In this document: positions 53,602 through 62,791 of the stretch, piece after piece | Numbering within the stretch: position 1 is the stretch's first letter | Layout of the letters: every line of letters begins with the position of its first letter | Assembly (NCBI GenBank): GCA_019636345.1 | Contig: JAHBXQ010000004.1 | Location: forward strand, 62,001-126,000 | From: Pirellulales bacterium | GTDB lineage: Bacteria > Planctomycetota > Planctomycetia > Pirellulales > Lacipirellulaceae | Reading direction: 5' to 3' | Length of the DNA stretch: 64,000 nucleotides | Notes under the pieces: model-generated | The model's database searches: none | What the model was told of the DNA's origin: nothing | The model's input: the letters and a program-made list of their open reading frames with translations, nothing else | Translations under genes and position numbers: made by a program

Positions 53602-54962
53602 CACACAGCAGGGGTGCAAAAAGATTGTCGCCCCCGATTCTTCCCGTTTGTCCAGGCTTTGTAACCGATGACCGGCTGGTTTGCACCGTTCATTTTCTAC
53701 TTGGCACGCTGCACTGAGAACGAGCTGCGCCGGCAGGTGGAGCTGCTCAAGGCCGAGAATGAGATTCTCAGAAAGCGGGTCCCCAAGAAGCGGATCTTCC
53801 TGGCCAAGGAAGAGCGGGACTTGCTCGTGAAACTCGGCACGGCCATCGGCCCCGGCGCTTCGAAGCTCGTGACGGTCGTTCACCAGCGGACCTACCAGCG
53901 ATGGATTCGCGAGAAGAACCTCGGCAGGCCCGCTCGGAAGATGGGCCGCCCCAAGACGGTAGAATCTGTGAAGGAGATCATCATCCGGATCGCCAAGGAG
54001 ACTTCCTGGGGCTACGCTCGGATTGTCGGCGAGTTGCGAAAACTCACCATCCGCTCCGTCTCGGTCGGGACCGTGAAGAACATCCTCAAGGAAGCGGGAG
54101 TGAAGCCGGGGCCGAACCGCGGGCCGGGCAGCGGGACCTGGAATGAGTTTCTCAAGGCCCACGTCGACTCGCTCTGGCAGGTCGACTTCTTCAACAAGAT
54201 GATCTGGACGCCGACGGGCCTGCGGCAGGCGTTTGTGCTGTCGTTCCTGCACGTCGGGACGCGGCGGGTGTTCTGTTCGCCCTGCAGCTTCGCGCCCGGC
54301 GGGAAGTGGATGGTCGGTCAGGCCCACGCCGCCGTCGAGCAGGCCCGGGAAGCGGGGTTGGAGATGCGCTACCTCATCCGCGACCGCGACGGGATGTACG
54401 TCAAGGAGTTTGACCAGGTCTTTAAGGACGCCCAGTGCCGCGTCATCCGGACGGCGCCGCAGGCGCCGAATCAGAACGCCTTCATCGAGCGGTGGGTGAG
54501 GTCGATTGGCGATGAGTGTCTCAATCACTTTATCGTATTCGGCAAGAAGCACTTCGACTTCTTGGTCTCTTCCTATTTGAGCCATTACAACGGATTCCGT
54601 CCGCACCAAGGATCCAGCATCGGCAACCGGCCTCTCACCGGCAGTTGGCCCGAGATCGACGACCCGCTCGCCCCTGGCGAAGAGATCGTCTGCTTCGAAG
54701 AACTCGGCGGAGTGCTCAAACGGTACGAGCGACGCGCGGCTTGAGGGCGCGCTCGATTCGCTATCTTGTTGACGCTTGCCAAGCCGCGAGCGAACGGCCC
54801 AGCTGCGCGCATCGCTCGCTTCTCTCTTCAGGGCTGGCTTCGGCGGTGTCATTAGTAGTTGGGCAGCGACATTGGAAGGGCTGTTTCGGGGTGGTTGAGG
54901 GTGATTTCAGCCTGGGATTCTCGGTGGGTCTTGGCAGCGCGAATATTTGTACCTCACGGCGG
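53602..54962 (+). mobile_element. Intact insertion sequence encoding a DDE transposase
   Basis: The element is about 1.36 kb. Left end: GCAGGGGTGCAAAAAGATTG (about 53608-53627). The right end, read backwards, has GGTACAAATATTCGC-like sequence (about 54936-54962). The truncated copy has the better-preserved GGGGTGCAAATAGTCGC. These give imperfect inverted repeats, with the exact ends uncertain. It carries one transposase gene. The right end abuts the stop codon of the PEP-CTERM repeat gene (54967), so it inserted directly behind that gene. Confidence 0.8.
53668..54744 (+). CDS. Transposase with HTH and rve-type integrase core (DDE)
   Basis: The protein (358 aa) has an N-terminal coiled-coil/helix region (ENELRRQVELLKAENEIL), a helix-turn-helix (SWGYARIVGELRKL) and the catalytic core. 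The DDE residues are Asp in LWQVDFFNK, Asp in YLIRDRDGMY and Glu in NQNAFIERWVRSI. Unlike the fragment at 51838 it is complete. The IS family cannot be settled without a database, though it is of the IS3/IS481-like rve class. The start is ATG 53668. Confidence 0.88.
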   Translation: MTGWFAPFIFYLARCTENELRRQVELLKAENEILRKRVPKKRIFLAKEERDLLVKLGTAIGPGASKLVTVVHQRTYQRWIREKNLGRPARKMGRPKTVESVKEIIIRIAKETSWGYARIVGELRKLTIRSVSVGTVKNILKEAGVKPGPNRGPGSGTWNEFLKAHVDSLWQVDFFNKMIWTPTGLRQAFVLSFLHVGTRRVFCSPCSFAPGGKWMVGQAHAAVEQAREAGLEMRYLIRDRDGMYVKEFDQVFKDAQCRVIRTAPQAPNQNAFIERWVRSIGDECLNHFIVFGKKHFDFLVSSYLSHYNGFRPHQGSSIGNRPLTGSWPEIDDPLAPGEEIVCFEELGGVLKRYERRAA

Positions 54963-54966
54963 AAGG

Positions 54967-56826
54967 CTAATGGATCGTCGAACATCTGCGGTTGATCAGG
55001 CACTGCAGCAGCAGGGTTGTTAACACGAGACCCGCCAAGGCTATCGTACCAGGCTCGGGGACAGCCGCCGTACCAGGTGTCGCCGAGTCGACGCCAAAGT
55101 TCGCCCGCCACAACGCGAGGTCCTCGGGGCTGTTCGGTGTCGGCGAACTCCCGCGTTGCCAAGCCAAAAAATCAGCACCATCGACATCGCCGTCGAAATT
55201 GAAGTCGCCAGGGTGCGGCAGCGTTCCGACGGTAAGCAGCGTGAAACCGGCCAGGTCGCCGATGTCTTGATATTGTAAGTGGTAGTCAATGCCGAGAGTG
55301 CCGGCGGTCAGCGGCACCCATTCGACGAGGTCCGCGTCCCAGTAGCGAATCAAATCCGTGCCGGCGACCAAATCGAGGAACTGCAAGGGCGAGTCGTCGG
55401 CGTCCCCCCAGAGAGCGAGCATTCCTCCCGTTGATAAATTGACGGAGCTGTCTCCGTCGCCGTTAAAATCGATCGTGAGCGTCCCCCGCACGCTGACCAA
55501 TGCACCCAATTCGACGCGCAGCTCGCCGCTGCCGAACCGTCCAACGTAGAGATCTCCATCGTTGGCCCAGCTAGACCCGACGCCGGTGATCTTCGCCGTG
55601 CCTATCGAATTCGACGCGTTGCCCAAAAAGCCAGCGACATTTGTGACTAGCCCTCCCGCTTCCACGTTTAGCTCGCCACTGCCGGCATCGCCAATATAGA
55701 GCCAAATATCGTTGTTCCACGAAGAGCCGGCTCCCGTGATAGTCGCAGTACCGTTCGAGCCGGACTGGAAGCCTACTTTGCCAGAGTAGCTATTAACTTG
55801 CCCCCCCGACTCGACGTGGAGCGTACCACTGCCAGAACGTCCCACAGTGAGATATGAACTGCTGTTCCACTTCGCCCCCGCGCCTGTGACGGTCGCAATG
55901 CCCGTCGAACCAGCGTTGTAACCTAGGTAGCCTCCGGTGTCGCTAACTTGCCCTCCGGCTTCTACCTGCAGTGCTCCTTGCCCAGAAAGACCGACACGGA
56001 GCTCTGAACTGCTGGTCCACTCGGAACCAGCTCCAGAGATCGTCGCCGTGCCCGTCGAACCAGTGTAGAAACCCAAGTAGCCGCTCGAACCGACGACCGA
56101 CACTCCGTTGAGAATTGACAAACTTCCGATGCCTTTGTAACCCGCACCCAAGCCGCCACCTGCTCCCGTCACCGTCAGCGTGCCTCCTGAGCCAAACTCA
56201 ACGACTGCCTGCGCGGCGTCAAACTGCAAGTAGGCGTCGAGGATCGCACCAGTGGTGGCTGCAATCGTACCATTGCCGTGAAGATCGCTCAGCGATGCGT
56301 AGAGAGTGCCGGCAGTGACGTGCCCTCCGTTCTCGACCGTTAGCATGCCACTTCCAAGGTAGCCAACGAAAAGGGCGGAACTACTCGTCCACTCGGACCC
56401 GGTGCCGGTGATCGTCGCCGTACCTAACGAGCCTGAATCGTATCCCAGGAAGCCATATGTGTCACTGACGAGCCCCCCCGCTTCTACTTGGAGTGCTCCT
56501 TGCCCAGAAAGACCGACACGGAGCTCTGAATTGTTGGTCCACGTGGCACCAGTACCAGTAATTGTCGCTGTACCCGTCGAACCGACGCTAGAACCGAGTG
56601 TGCCTGACTTGGATACGAGCTGACTACCTCCGTCAACGGTTAGCGTTCCGTCGCCGGAAGCCCCGATTCTGGCGGTTGTAGTCGCGTCCCAAGGTAACGA
56701 CGGCACGATGTCGCCGGAGATAACGGCGGCGGCCGGGACCCGCGGGGCGAGCATCACGGCGACGATGATAGGCAACGCAGTATACCGCCAGTCGCTTCCA
56801 TTCTGTAAAAGTCGAAGGCGATGCAT
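54967..56826 (-). CDS. Exported T5SS/PEP-CTERM-associated repeat protein with dockerin-like and PEP-CTERM tail
   Basis: The protein (619 aa) has a signal-like N-terminus (YTALPIIVAVMLAPRVPAAA). It is built from about eight repeats of some 50 residues, each reading like GTATITGxGSxWxxxxxLxVGxxGxGxLxVExGGxV. They are typical of T5SS/PEP-CTERM-associated repeats, forming a beta-helical surface protein. The tail has a dockerin-like GDFNFDGDVDGADFLAWQR and an AVPEPGTIALAGL sorting signal. It is probably an adhesin or surface structure. ATG 56826 has GGA 7 nt upstream; ATG 56913 is an alternative. The IS sits immediately after its stop. Confidence 0.83.
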   Translation of the reverse strand: MHRLRLLQNGSDWRYTALPIIVAVMLAPRVPAAAVISGDIVPSLPWDATTTARIGASGDGTLTVDGGSQLVSKSGTLGSSVGSTGTATITGTGATWTNNSELRVGLSGQGALQVEAGGLVSDTYGFLGYDSGSLGTATITGTGSEWTSSSALFVGYLGSGMLTVENGGHVTAGTLYASLSDLHGNGTIAATTGAILDAYLQFDAAQAVVEFGSGGTLTVTGAGGGLGAGYKGIGSLSILNGVSVVGSSGYLGFYTGSTGTATISGAGSEWTSSSELRVGLSGQGALQVEAGGQVSDTGGYLGYNAGSTGIATVTGAGAKWNSSSYLTVGRSGSGTLHVESGGQVNSYSGKVGFQSGSNGTATITGAGSSWNNDIWLYIGDAGSGELNVEAGGLVTNVAGFLGNASNSIGTAKITGVGSSWANDGDLYVGRFGSGELRVELGALVSVRGTLTIDFNGDGDSSVNLSTGGMLALWGDADDSPLQFLDLVAGTDLIRYWDADLVEWVPLTAGTLGIDYHLQYQDIGDLAGFTLLTVGTLPHPGDFNFDGDVDGADFLAWQRGSSPTPNSPEDLALWRANFGVDSATPGTAAVPEPGTIALAGLVLTTLLLQCLINRRCSTIH

Positions 56827-56913
56827 GTTTTGGTCCGAGTCAATAGATTCTTTGCCGGCGACTTCACATCGAGCATTGATCGCGGCGTTGACGGCGAAGC
56901 TGGAGTAGAACAT

Positions 56914-57688
56914 TCACTGTACTATTCTCACTCGCAGCGGCAGATTCTGCAACGTTCAAGGAATCGTACTGCGTCGAGTACCCTCGCTGTGCTACTCGGT
57001 CCACAGGGAGAACCGGTCGCGTGAAGACGCAAGAGAGCCGAAAAAACCAAGTGGCCCAGCCGGAATCGAGCAAGGTTTGGCAGAGTAAAATCGCTGCGGT
57101 CGCACTACCGCCTGCAATTCGACGCATCTCCTCGCTGCAGCGGTTGGACCACCTGCGTTGAGTTGCGTCCGATGCCAACTCACAGAGGTGTCCCTTTCAA
57201 TGACACACCTCGTGCAGTTTCGCACTTTCCTCCGCAGCGTCGGCGTGCCCAGCCGCCGTCTATTTGCCGAGGCTCGAAGCTGCGTCGGTGAACATCACCG
57301 CGGGCAAAGTGGCGGCGGACTGAGTCGCTGAGAAGGTTCGGGCCGCTCGAAACAACTGCGCGCCCGCAACGCTTCAGCTGTTGCGGGCCGGGCGCGCGCC
57401 GCATCGAATCCCCCAGTGAAGTCCCTTTGACGCGTGGGAGACGTATTGCACCTGCTCAAAGACAAGTGATCCCCGGTAAAACTCCCGTTTCGCGACGATC
57501 GCGTAACGTCTTGCAATCGCTGCGGTTGCGGCGGCGGGATACACAGGGGGCGTATCACGTCGATTTGAGACTTTCGGGGCGTTTTGAGACTCTTGGGGAC
57601 TCCCGGGCGGAGAGGTGTATCACGCGATCTCCGCGACGCACTCGGCGCCACACAGCGAAAACCCCGCCACACCGGGGCGAAACGCAAT
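56914..57688. other. About 775 bp with no recognisable gene
   Basis: Between the surface-repeat gene and the tmRNA terminator I find only short frames on both strands with no plausible product. The base composition is slightly more AT-rich than that of the neighbouring genes near 56900. No integrase gene is present. Confidence 0.4.
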
Positions 57689-57716
57689 GGGCCCGCTGGC
57701 ATGTGCCGGCGGGCCC
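57689..57716 (-). terminator. Hairpin downstream of tmRNA, probable terminator
   Basis: GGGCCCGCTGGC and GCCGGCGGGCCC arms form a stable stem around a 4-nt loop, about 36 bp beyond the tmRNA 3' end. A poly-T run is weak on the minus strand, so this may be a pause or processing structure. Confidence 0.5.
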
Positions 57717-57749
57717 AAAAGGCGTTGAGGCGGTTTGACTCGCCTGGTT

Positions 57750-57765
57750 AGTGGAGGCGGCGGGA
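57750..57765. repeat. tmRNA 3'-end copy of the 16-bp direct repeat (possible attachment site)
   Basis: AGTGGAGGCGGCGGGA covers the acceptor stem and the first bases beyond tmRNA. The exact copy at 53405-53420 bounds a 4.3-kb segment. Confidence 0.6.
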
Positions 57766-58113
57766 ATCGAACCCGCGTGCCGAGATATCTCCGCGTAAAC
57801 TTCTACGTGCGTGTTCGGCGAGATTTGGTTTCGCTCGCGACGCGCCTCGCCGACAGGGCTCGTCGCGAACTAGCCGGGAACTTTGATTCGCCGTCGGCGT
57901 ACCTGGCGGTGACCGACGACTAGTTGGAATTGGTGACGGGCGTCCGGGCCGATCCAACATCAGCCCCTGGCCCGGGATGCCTATTTAACTAGGCAGCCAA
58001 AGCGTAGGAACCTTCGGCAATTGAAGGTTGTGATCAGCTTTTAACGTGGCCCACTGATCAACCACGGCACGCCGCTTACGCTTCGCCTATCCGGTCGAAA
58101 CCTGTTCGCCCCC
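57752..58113 (-). ncRNA. ssrA: tmRNA (transfer-messenger RNA)
   Basis: The gene is about 362 nt. The 5' end GGGGGCG pairs with CGCCTCC at the 3' end to form the acceptor stem. GGTTTCGACCGGATAG follows the 5' stem as in other tmRNAs, and the T arm reads CGGGTTCGATTCCCG. The tag reading frame ends in the residues GSYALAA followed by a stop (TAG), a typical proteolysis tag. The resume codon could not be fixed with certainty. It rescues stalled ribosomes together with SmpB. Confidence 0.92.
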
Positions 58114-58356
58114 GGGAGCGACGATCGCTCGGGCCGGCGCCGGTGAGGACGCGTACCCGGGCGATGCGCAGCATGGCATTATATCCGGCGCCTCGCGGGC
58201 GGGAAATGAGCCGATTTCGGCCGAATTAGCGAGTTTGCGTCGCGCCGGCGGGGTCGATTGGATCGGGGCCGGCGATTCGGGTATCATCGGCCTTCGCGGC
58301 GGCGAGCGATGCCCACGATCGTGCTTCCCCCAGCGATAGCAGGAGATTCACCAGCC

Positions 58357-58707
58357 ATGGCCAAGAAGAAAGCCGCCGCTGACGCGGCGCCCCCCTCGCC
58401 GAAAGCGATCGCCAAGCCCGTCGCGACCAAGAAACCCGTCGCGACCAAGAAGCCCGTTGCGACCACTTCCGCTTCGTCCGCCGCGACCGCTGAGAAGGCG
58501 CCGGCCTTGTCGATCGAGGAGATCGGGCACGCCGCGGGGGCCGTTTGGCAAGCGCTCGATGCAAACGGGGGGCTGAGCGTGGCCGCGCTCAAGAAGGCGA
58601 GCGGGTGTTCGGCGGATTTGACGATGGCGGCGGTGGGCTGGCTGGCCCGCGAGGGGAAGTTGGTCGTGACCGCCAACGGGCGAAGCTCGCAGATTGAATT
58701 ATGCTGA
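58357..58707 (+). CDS. Small winged-helix protein with low-complexity N-terminus
   Basis: The protein (116 aa) begins MAKKKAAADAAPPSPK. A Lys/Pro/Val/Thr repeat (KPVATKKPVATKKPVATT) follows, then a C-terminal winged-helix-like domain (GAVWQALDANGGLSVAALKK, LTMAAVGWLAREGKLVV) of the DUF2582 type. The flexible basic tail suggests nucleic-acid binding. ATG 58357 has AGGAG 11 nt upstream, more distant than usual. It is adjacent to, and divergent from, ssrA. Confidence 0.7.
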   Translation: MAKKKAAADAAPPSPKAIAKPVATKKPVATKKPVATTSASSAATAEKAPALSIEEIGHAAGAVWQALDANGGLSVAALKKASGCSADLTMAAVGWLAREGKLVVTANGRSSQIELC

Positions 58708-58819
58708 GCGACGCTCGTCCGCGATCACCGGTGAAGCGGGGACGGGCGTGACTAGGGAACGCCGCTTGCGGCGGGCGACTGCGGTTCGTCCGCGCGCCAG
58801 TCCCTGTGACAACATCCCG

Positions 58820-59275
58820 CTACAAGTCGAAGCTGCGCATCGTTTGGCGGGCGAGGAGCCGTTCCTCCTGTTTTTGCTGGTCGACGAACGACTGCAGAAT
58901 TTGCCGGACTCGTTCCGGTTCGCAGCAATCCGCGCAGTCCTGCAGTACGGTTGCGAGTTGCTCGTCAAGTTCGATCCCCAGTTGCAGCAGATCTTCGACG
59001 GCCGAATCGGGGGCGAGCTGCGGCTCGGGCAGCGTCAACGAATCGCCGGAGCCGGAGCGCAACTGCACCCACGTCCCCAGCACTTGGTTCGGAGCCGCGG
59101 CGAGGTATTCGCCGAGGGCTTCGGCGAGCCTCCGCTCGTGCTGGCTCATCGCATCGAGCACAAGCTTGGCCCGCGGTTGCGTCATTCGCTCAGCGAGTCT
59201 GTGGAAGAGTTCCGATTCGCGCTGGTGAAATAGCCGGACGTTCGCCAGCACCGTTCCGACTTGTTCGTAGGGCAT
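58820..59275 (-). CDS. Small all-alpha protein of unknown function
   Basis: The protein (151 aa) starts at ATG 59275, with GAGGAG 6 nt upstream, which is much better than the upstream start at 59500. It is predicted to be helical and rich in Gln, Glu and Leu (VGTVLANVRLFHQRESELFHR, QHERRLAEALGEYLAAA, ELDEQLATVLQDCADCC, FVDQQKQEERLLARQ). The layout recalls a four-helix or ferritin-like bundle, but I see no metal-binding motif. The function is unknown. Confidence 0.72.
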   Translation of the reverse strand: MPYEQVGTVLANVRLFHQRESELFHRLAERMTQPRAKLVLDAMSQHERRLAEALGEYLAAAPNQVLGTWVQLRSGSGDSLTLPEPQLAPDSAVEDLLQLGIELDEQLATVLQDCADCCEPERVRQILQSFVDQQKQEERLLARQTMRSFDL

Positions 59276-59584
59276 GACAAGCTCCTCGACGAGGGCCGCC
59301 GGACAACTCGTCACGGAGCGCCCGACGAGTGTCCAGGGTGCAAACGCCGGACCAATCCGCGCTTGCGAAGCGCTGGGAACATCGTTGGCGTCGTCGTCGG
59401 CTTGGCTTGCCGAGCGACGAGTCGCCAAATCCCAATCTGGGGGCTTTTCTGCGCCATGACCCCGGCCACGCGGTCCGCAGGCGCCGGCCGAAGAAGCCAC
59501 GAGCGGCGAACCGCTCGCGGCGGATGTGTCGTGATCGCACAGCGGAGTTGATCGCTGCAGACCGCCGCGGGAACTCCCGCCGAA

Positions 59585-61600
59585 CTACGCCCGCAGGGCC
59601 CCGCCGACCTGCCGGCCCAGCGCCGCGACGATCCAGTCGCGCACCCCGTCGGCTTCCTCGTTGGTGAGCGTGCCGCTGGAGGAGCGAAGCTGCACGCGGA
59701 ACAGCAGGCTTTTCTTGCCGGGTCCGAGACGTTTTTCGTCGCGGTAGGTTTCCTGGTAGGCGATCGTCTCGACGAACTCGCCGCCGACTGCGCGGGTGAT
59801 CGCTTCCACTGCCGACCAGCGAACCGCTTCATCGACGACGATATTCAGGTCCCGCCCCACGGGGGGATACGGGGAGAGCGGCGTCGTCGTCGCGCGAAGC
59901 TGAGCCGCCGCGATTAACGCTTCCAGATTCAGCTCGAACACGGTCGCGGGATTGCGGAGCTCGAACTGCTGACGTCCCGCGGCGCTGACCTCGCCGATGA
60001 CGCCCAGCGGCTCGCTGTCGCTGACGACGAGGCATTGCCGGACCGGATCGAGCAGCGGCAGCGCGGCCGGTTCAATGGCGAACTCCATATTCGGGGCGAC
60101 CGCGTGAACGACGGCCTCGACGATCCCCTTGGCGGCGAGAAAGTCTCCCCCGGTCGTCACGCTGAGCATTCGGAGTTCGCGGGGCAGGGCGCCGGGCTGG
60201 GGCAGGTACGCCTTGGCGATCTCGAACAGTTCGATGACCGGGTTCGACAGTTTCTCGTTGTGTCGACGAGCGGCCAGCAGGCTTGGCACAAGCGTTTGCC
60301 GGAGCCGATCCGCCCGCCGCAGCACGGGCGTCGACGCCGCCAGCGGTTCGGCCGTCGACCAGGGGCGAAACGCGCCGGACCAAGCGGCGTCGACCGCGCT
60401 CAGCGTATACGCCTCGTTGAATCCCGCTGCGACCATCACCCCGCGCACTTTGTCGAGCACGCGGTCGACGCGAGTGCGGGTCGACGCGGCCATTTTCACC
60501 CCGGCGTCCTCCGGGATCTTGTCGTAGCCGTGAATCCGCGCGACTTCTTCGATGAGATCGATCTCGCGCGTCAGGTCGGCGCGCCAACTCGGCGGGACGA
60601 CCTTGACGCAATGGCCGCACGCATGGGTTTCCTCGCACCCGAGCGCAACGAGAATCCTCTGCACTTCCTCGGCAGGCACGTCGATGCCAAGGACGCGAGG
60701 AATTTGCTCGAATCGCAGTTTGACGACGGGCCGCTCGGGCCGCTTGGCGCCGACGTCGATCACGCCTTCGCACAGTTCGCCGCCGGCAAGTTCCAGGATG
60801 AGTTCGCATGCCCGGCGACTGGCCCAGTCGACGCCAGCCGGGTCGACGCCGCGCTCGAACCGATAGGACGACGGACTGTGGAGATTGAGCGCCCGAGCCG
60901 TGCCGCGGACGCTCATGCACTCGAAGTCGCCCGACTCGATCAACACGTCGACCGTCGATTCGGAAACCTCGGTCTCGGCTCCCCCCATCACGCCGGCAAG
61001 GGCGATCGCCCGTGCGCCGTCGGCGATGACGCACGTTCCGGCGGGGAGTTCGTATTCCTGATGGTTGATCGCCAGGAACTTTTCGCCCGGCCGCGAGGCG
61101 CGGACGATGATCTTGCCGCCGGCAAGCTTAGCGAAGTCGAACGCGTGGAGCGGCTGGCCGCATTCCATCATCACGTAATTCGTGACGTCGACGACATTGT
61201 TGATGACCGCTATGCCGAGGGTGCGCAAGCGGTCGGCGAGCCATGCAGGACTGGGGCCGATCTTCACCCCGCGAAGCACGCGGGCCGTGTACTGGCCGCA
61301 CAACTCCGGCGCATCAATCGTGACCGACGCGATCTGCGAAACGGGCTTGCCGTTCGCTTGCGGAACAGCCGCGGGTATGCTTAGACCTTTGCCAAACAAC
61401 ACCGCGGTCTCGCGGGCGATCCCAATATGCCCTAGACAATCGGGGCGGTTGCTGGTGACTTCGAGGTCGACCGCCGTGTCGTCGCCGATCGGCGACACCG
61501 ACTCGAGATTGAGCCCCGCGAACATCAGCCGTTCGGTCAAATCGTCGACCGACATCGGGAGCGCGACGTACTCTTTGAGCCACTCGAGCGAAACGATCAT
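59585..61600 (-). CDS. pheT: Phenylalanine--tRNA ligase beta subunit
   Basis: The protein (671 aa) begins MIVSLEWLKEYVALPMSVDDLTERL. It shows VTSNRPDCLGHIGIARETAVLFG, VVDVTNYVMMECGQPLHAFDFAKL, PSYRFERGVDPAG (B3/B4 editing region), EIDLIEEVARIHGYDKIPE (B5) and a C-terminal anticodon-binding FDX-ACB domain (AYQETYRDEKRLGPGKKSLLFRV). It pairs with PheS for Phe charging. The gene lacks the N-terminal OB-fold tRNA-binding domain typical of E. coli PheT. It follows pheS by 103 bp, a gap filled by an inverted repeat. Confidence 0.95.
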   Translation of the reverse strand: MIVSLEWLKEYVALPMSVDDLTERLMFAGLNLESVSPIGDDTAVDLEVTSNRPDCLGHIGIARETAVLFGKGLSIPAAVPQANGKPVSQIASVTIDAPELCGQYTARVLRGVKIGPSPAWLADRLRTLGIAVINNVVDVTNYVMMECGQPLHAFDFAKLAGGKIIVRASRPGEKFLAINHQEYELPAGTCVIADGARAIALAGVMGGAETEVSESTVDVLIESGDFECMSVRGTARALNLHSPSSYRFERGVDPAGVDWASRRACELILELAGGELCEGVIDVGAKRPERPVVKLRFEQIPRVLGIDVPAEEVQRILVALGCEETHACGHCVKVVPPSWRADLTREIDLIEEVARIHGYDKIPEDAGVKMAASTRTRVDRVLDKVRGVMVAAGFNEAYTLSAVDAAWSGAFRPWSTAEPLAASTPVLRRADRLRQTLVPSLLAARRHNEKLSNPVIELFEIAKAYLPQPGALPRELRMLSVTTGGDFLAAKGIVEAVVHAVAPNMEFAIEPAALPLLDPVRQCLVVSDSEPLGVIGEVSAAGRQQFELRNPATVFELNLEALIAAAQLRATTTPLSPYPPVGRDLNIVVDEAVRWSAVEAITRAVGGEFVETIAYQETYRDEKRLGPGKKSLLFRVQLRSSSGTLTNEEADGVRDWIVAALGRQVGGALRA

Positions 61601-61617
61601 GGGTAGACTCGCGCAAA

Positions 61618-61698
61618 GGCGCTAAGTCGCAAAGCGAGTTCGCCAAGTCCCATTCGCAAGACGACTGCGAGCACTTGGCGTCTTTGCGACTTGGCGCC
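61618..61698. repeat. Inverted repeat between pheS and pheT
   Basis: GGCGCTAAGTCGCAAAG (61618-61634) and CTTTGCGACTTGGCGCC (61682-61698) are 17-nt arms with one mismatch around a 47-nt loop. It could form an RNA hairpin in the pheST transcript. Short repeats of the style AAGTCGCAAAG are common, dispersed planctomycete elements (from memory). Confidence 0.75.
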
Positions 61699-61703
61699 AG
61701 ATT

Positions 61704-62768
61704 TCAAAACTGCTCCAAGAACCGCACGTCGTTTTCGTAGAGGGCGCGGATGTCGGTGATGCCGTGTTGGCGCATGCAGATCCGTTCGACCCCCAGGCCG
61801 AAAGCGAAGCCGGTGACCTCCTCGGGGTCGTAGCCGACGGCCCGCAACACGTTGGGGTCGACCATGCCGGCGCCCCCCATTTCGAGCCAACCCTGCTCGC
61901 CGGCGGCGTTGGTCCAGCTCATGTCGACCTCGACGCTCGGCTCGGTGAACGGGAAGAACGACGGCCGGAACCGCACATGCACGTCCTGTCCCCCCGACGC
62001 GCCGCTGCCGAAGTAGCTTTGGCAAAAAAGCCGCAGCACGCTTTTCAAATCGGCCATCGTGACGCCGCGATCGACCAACAACCCCTCGATCTGGTGAAAC
62101 ATGGGGTAATGCGTCGCGTCGGCCGTATCGGGTCGATAGACGCGCCCCAGCGAGATAATCCGCACGGGCGGAGGCGTGCTCTCCATCACGCGGATTTGCA
62201 CGGTCGAGGTCTGGGAACGCAACAGCAGCGGTATTGCGCCCCCCCGCTTTGCCCCCGGCGATTCGCCGGAGACTAAGTAGAAATTGTCGAGCGGGTCGCG
62301 CGCCGGGTGCGAGCGCGGGATGTTGAGCGCCTCGAAGTTGTGCCAGTCGTCTTCGATCTCGGGCCCCTCGACCGCCGTGAAGCCGAGCCGGCCCATGATG
62401 TCCTTCATCTCGGCGATCGTCTGCGTGACGGGGTGCAAACGCCCCAATCGCACCGCCCGGCCGGGAAGGGTGACGTCGAAGGCCTCGCGGGCGGCCGAAG
62501 CGCCGCCCGACTGTTGTCGCTCTTGAGCCGCGGCGAACGCCGCCTCGATTGCCTGCTTGACTTCGTTGAAGCGTTTGCCAGCCGCGGGCTTGTCGGCCTT
62601 GTCGACCTTGCCCAGTCCAGCCTGGACGTCCTTGAGTCGGCCCGACTTGGCCCCCAGGAACTCCACGCGCGCCGCTTCGAGCGCAGCGGCGTCACCGGCG
62701 CTAGCGAAGGCGCCCGCTGCGGCGGCGCCGAGCGAATCGAGATCGGCAAGAAATTCGGCCAGGGCCAC
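61704..62768 (-). CDS. pheS: Phenylalanine--tRNA ligase alpha subunit
   Basis: The protein (354 aa) has the N-terminal coiled-coil-like helical arm ([28 protein letters not shown]). The catalytic class II signatures are [31 protein letters not shown] in motif 2/3 and [13 protein letters not shown] and [14 protein letters not shown] at the C-terminus. It makes the Phe-adenylate and charges tRNA-Phe with PheT. It follows rplT by 23 bp on the minus strand. Confidence 0.96.
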   Translation of the reverse strand: MALAEFLADLDSLGAAAAGAFASAGDAAALEAARVEFLGAKSGRLKDVQAGLGKVDKADKPAAGKRFNEVKQAIEAAFAAAQERQQSGGASAAREAFDVTLPGRAVRLGRLHPVTQTIAEMKDIMGRLGFTAVEGPEIEDDWHNFEALNIPRSHPARDPLDNFYLVSGESPGAKRGGAIPLLLRSQTSTVQIRVMESTPPPVRIISLGRVYRPDTADATHYPMFHQIEGLLVDRGVTMADLKSVLRLFCQSYFGSGASGGQDVHVRFRPSFFPFTEPSVEVDMSWTNAAGEQGWLEMGGAGMVDPNVLRAVGYDPEEVTGFAFGLGVERICMRQHGITDIRALYENDVRFLEQF

Positions 62769-62791
62769 GGTGCTGCACCCCCGCTGGCGCG

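Noticed and set aside
53509-54852. Long minus-strand frame across the IS
   Set aside because: It is antisense to the intact transposase and carries no recognisable domain.
54967-56826. Regular repeats that could be mistaken for a CRISPR array
   Set aside because: The repeats are protein-coding with about 50-residue units, not short palindromic units with unique spacers; no cas genes are present.
57735-57923. A small plus-strand frame with GGGGNRTRVPR
   Set aside because: It is the reverse strand of tmRNA; this kind of protein is a known false prediction from tmRNA or tRNA sequence.
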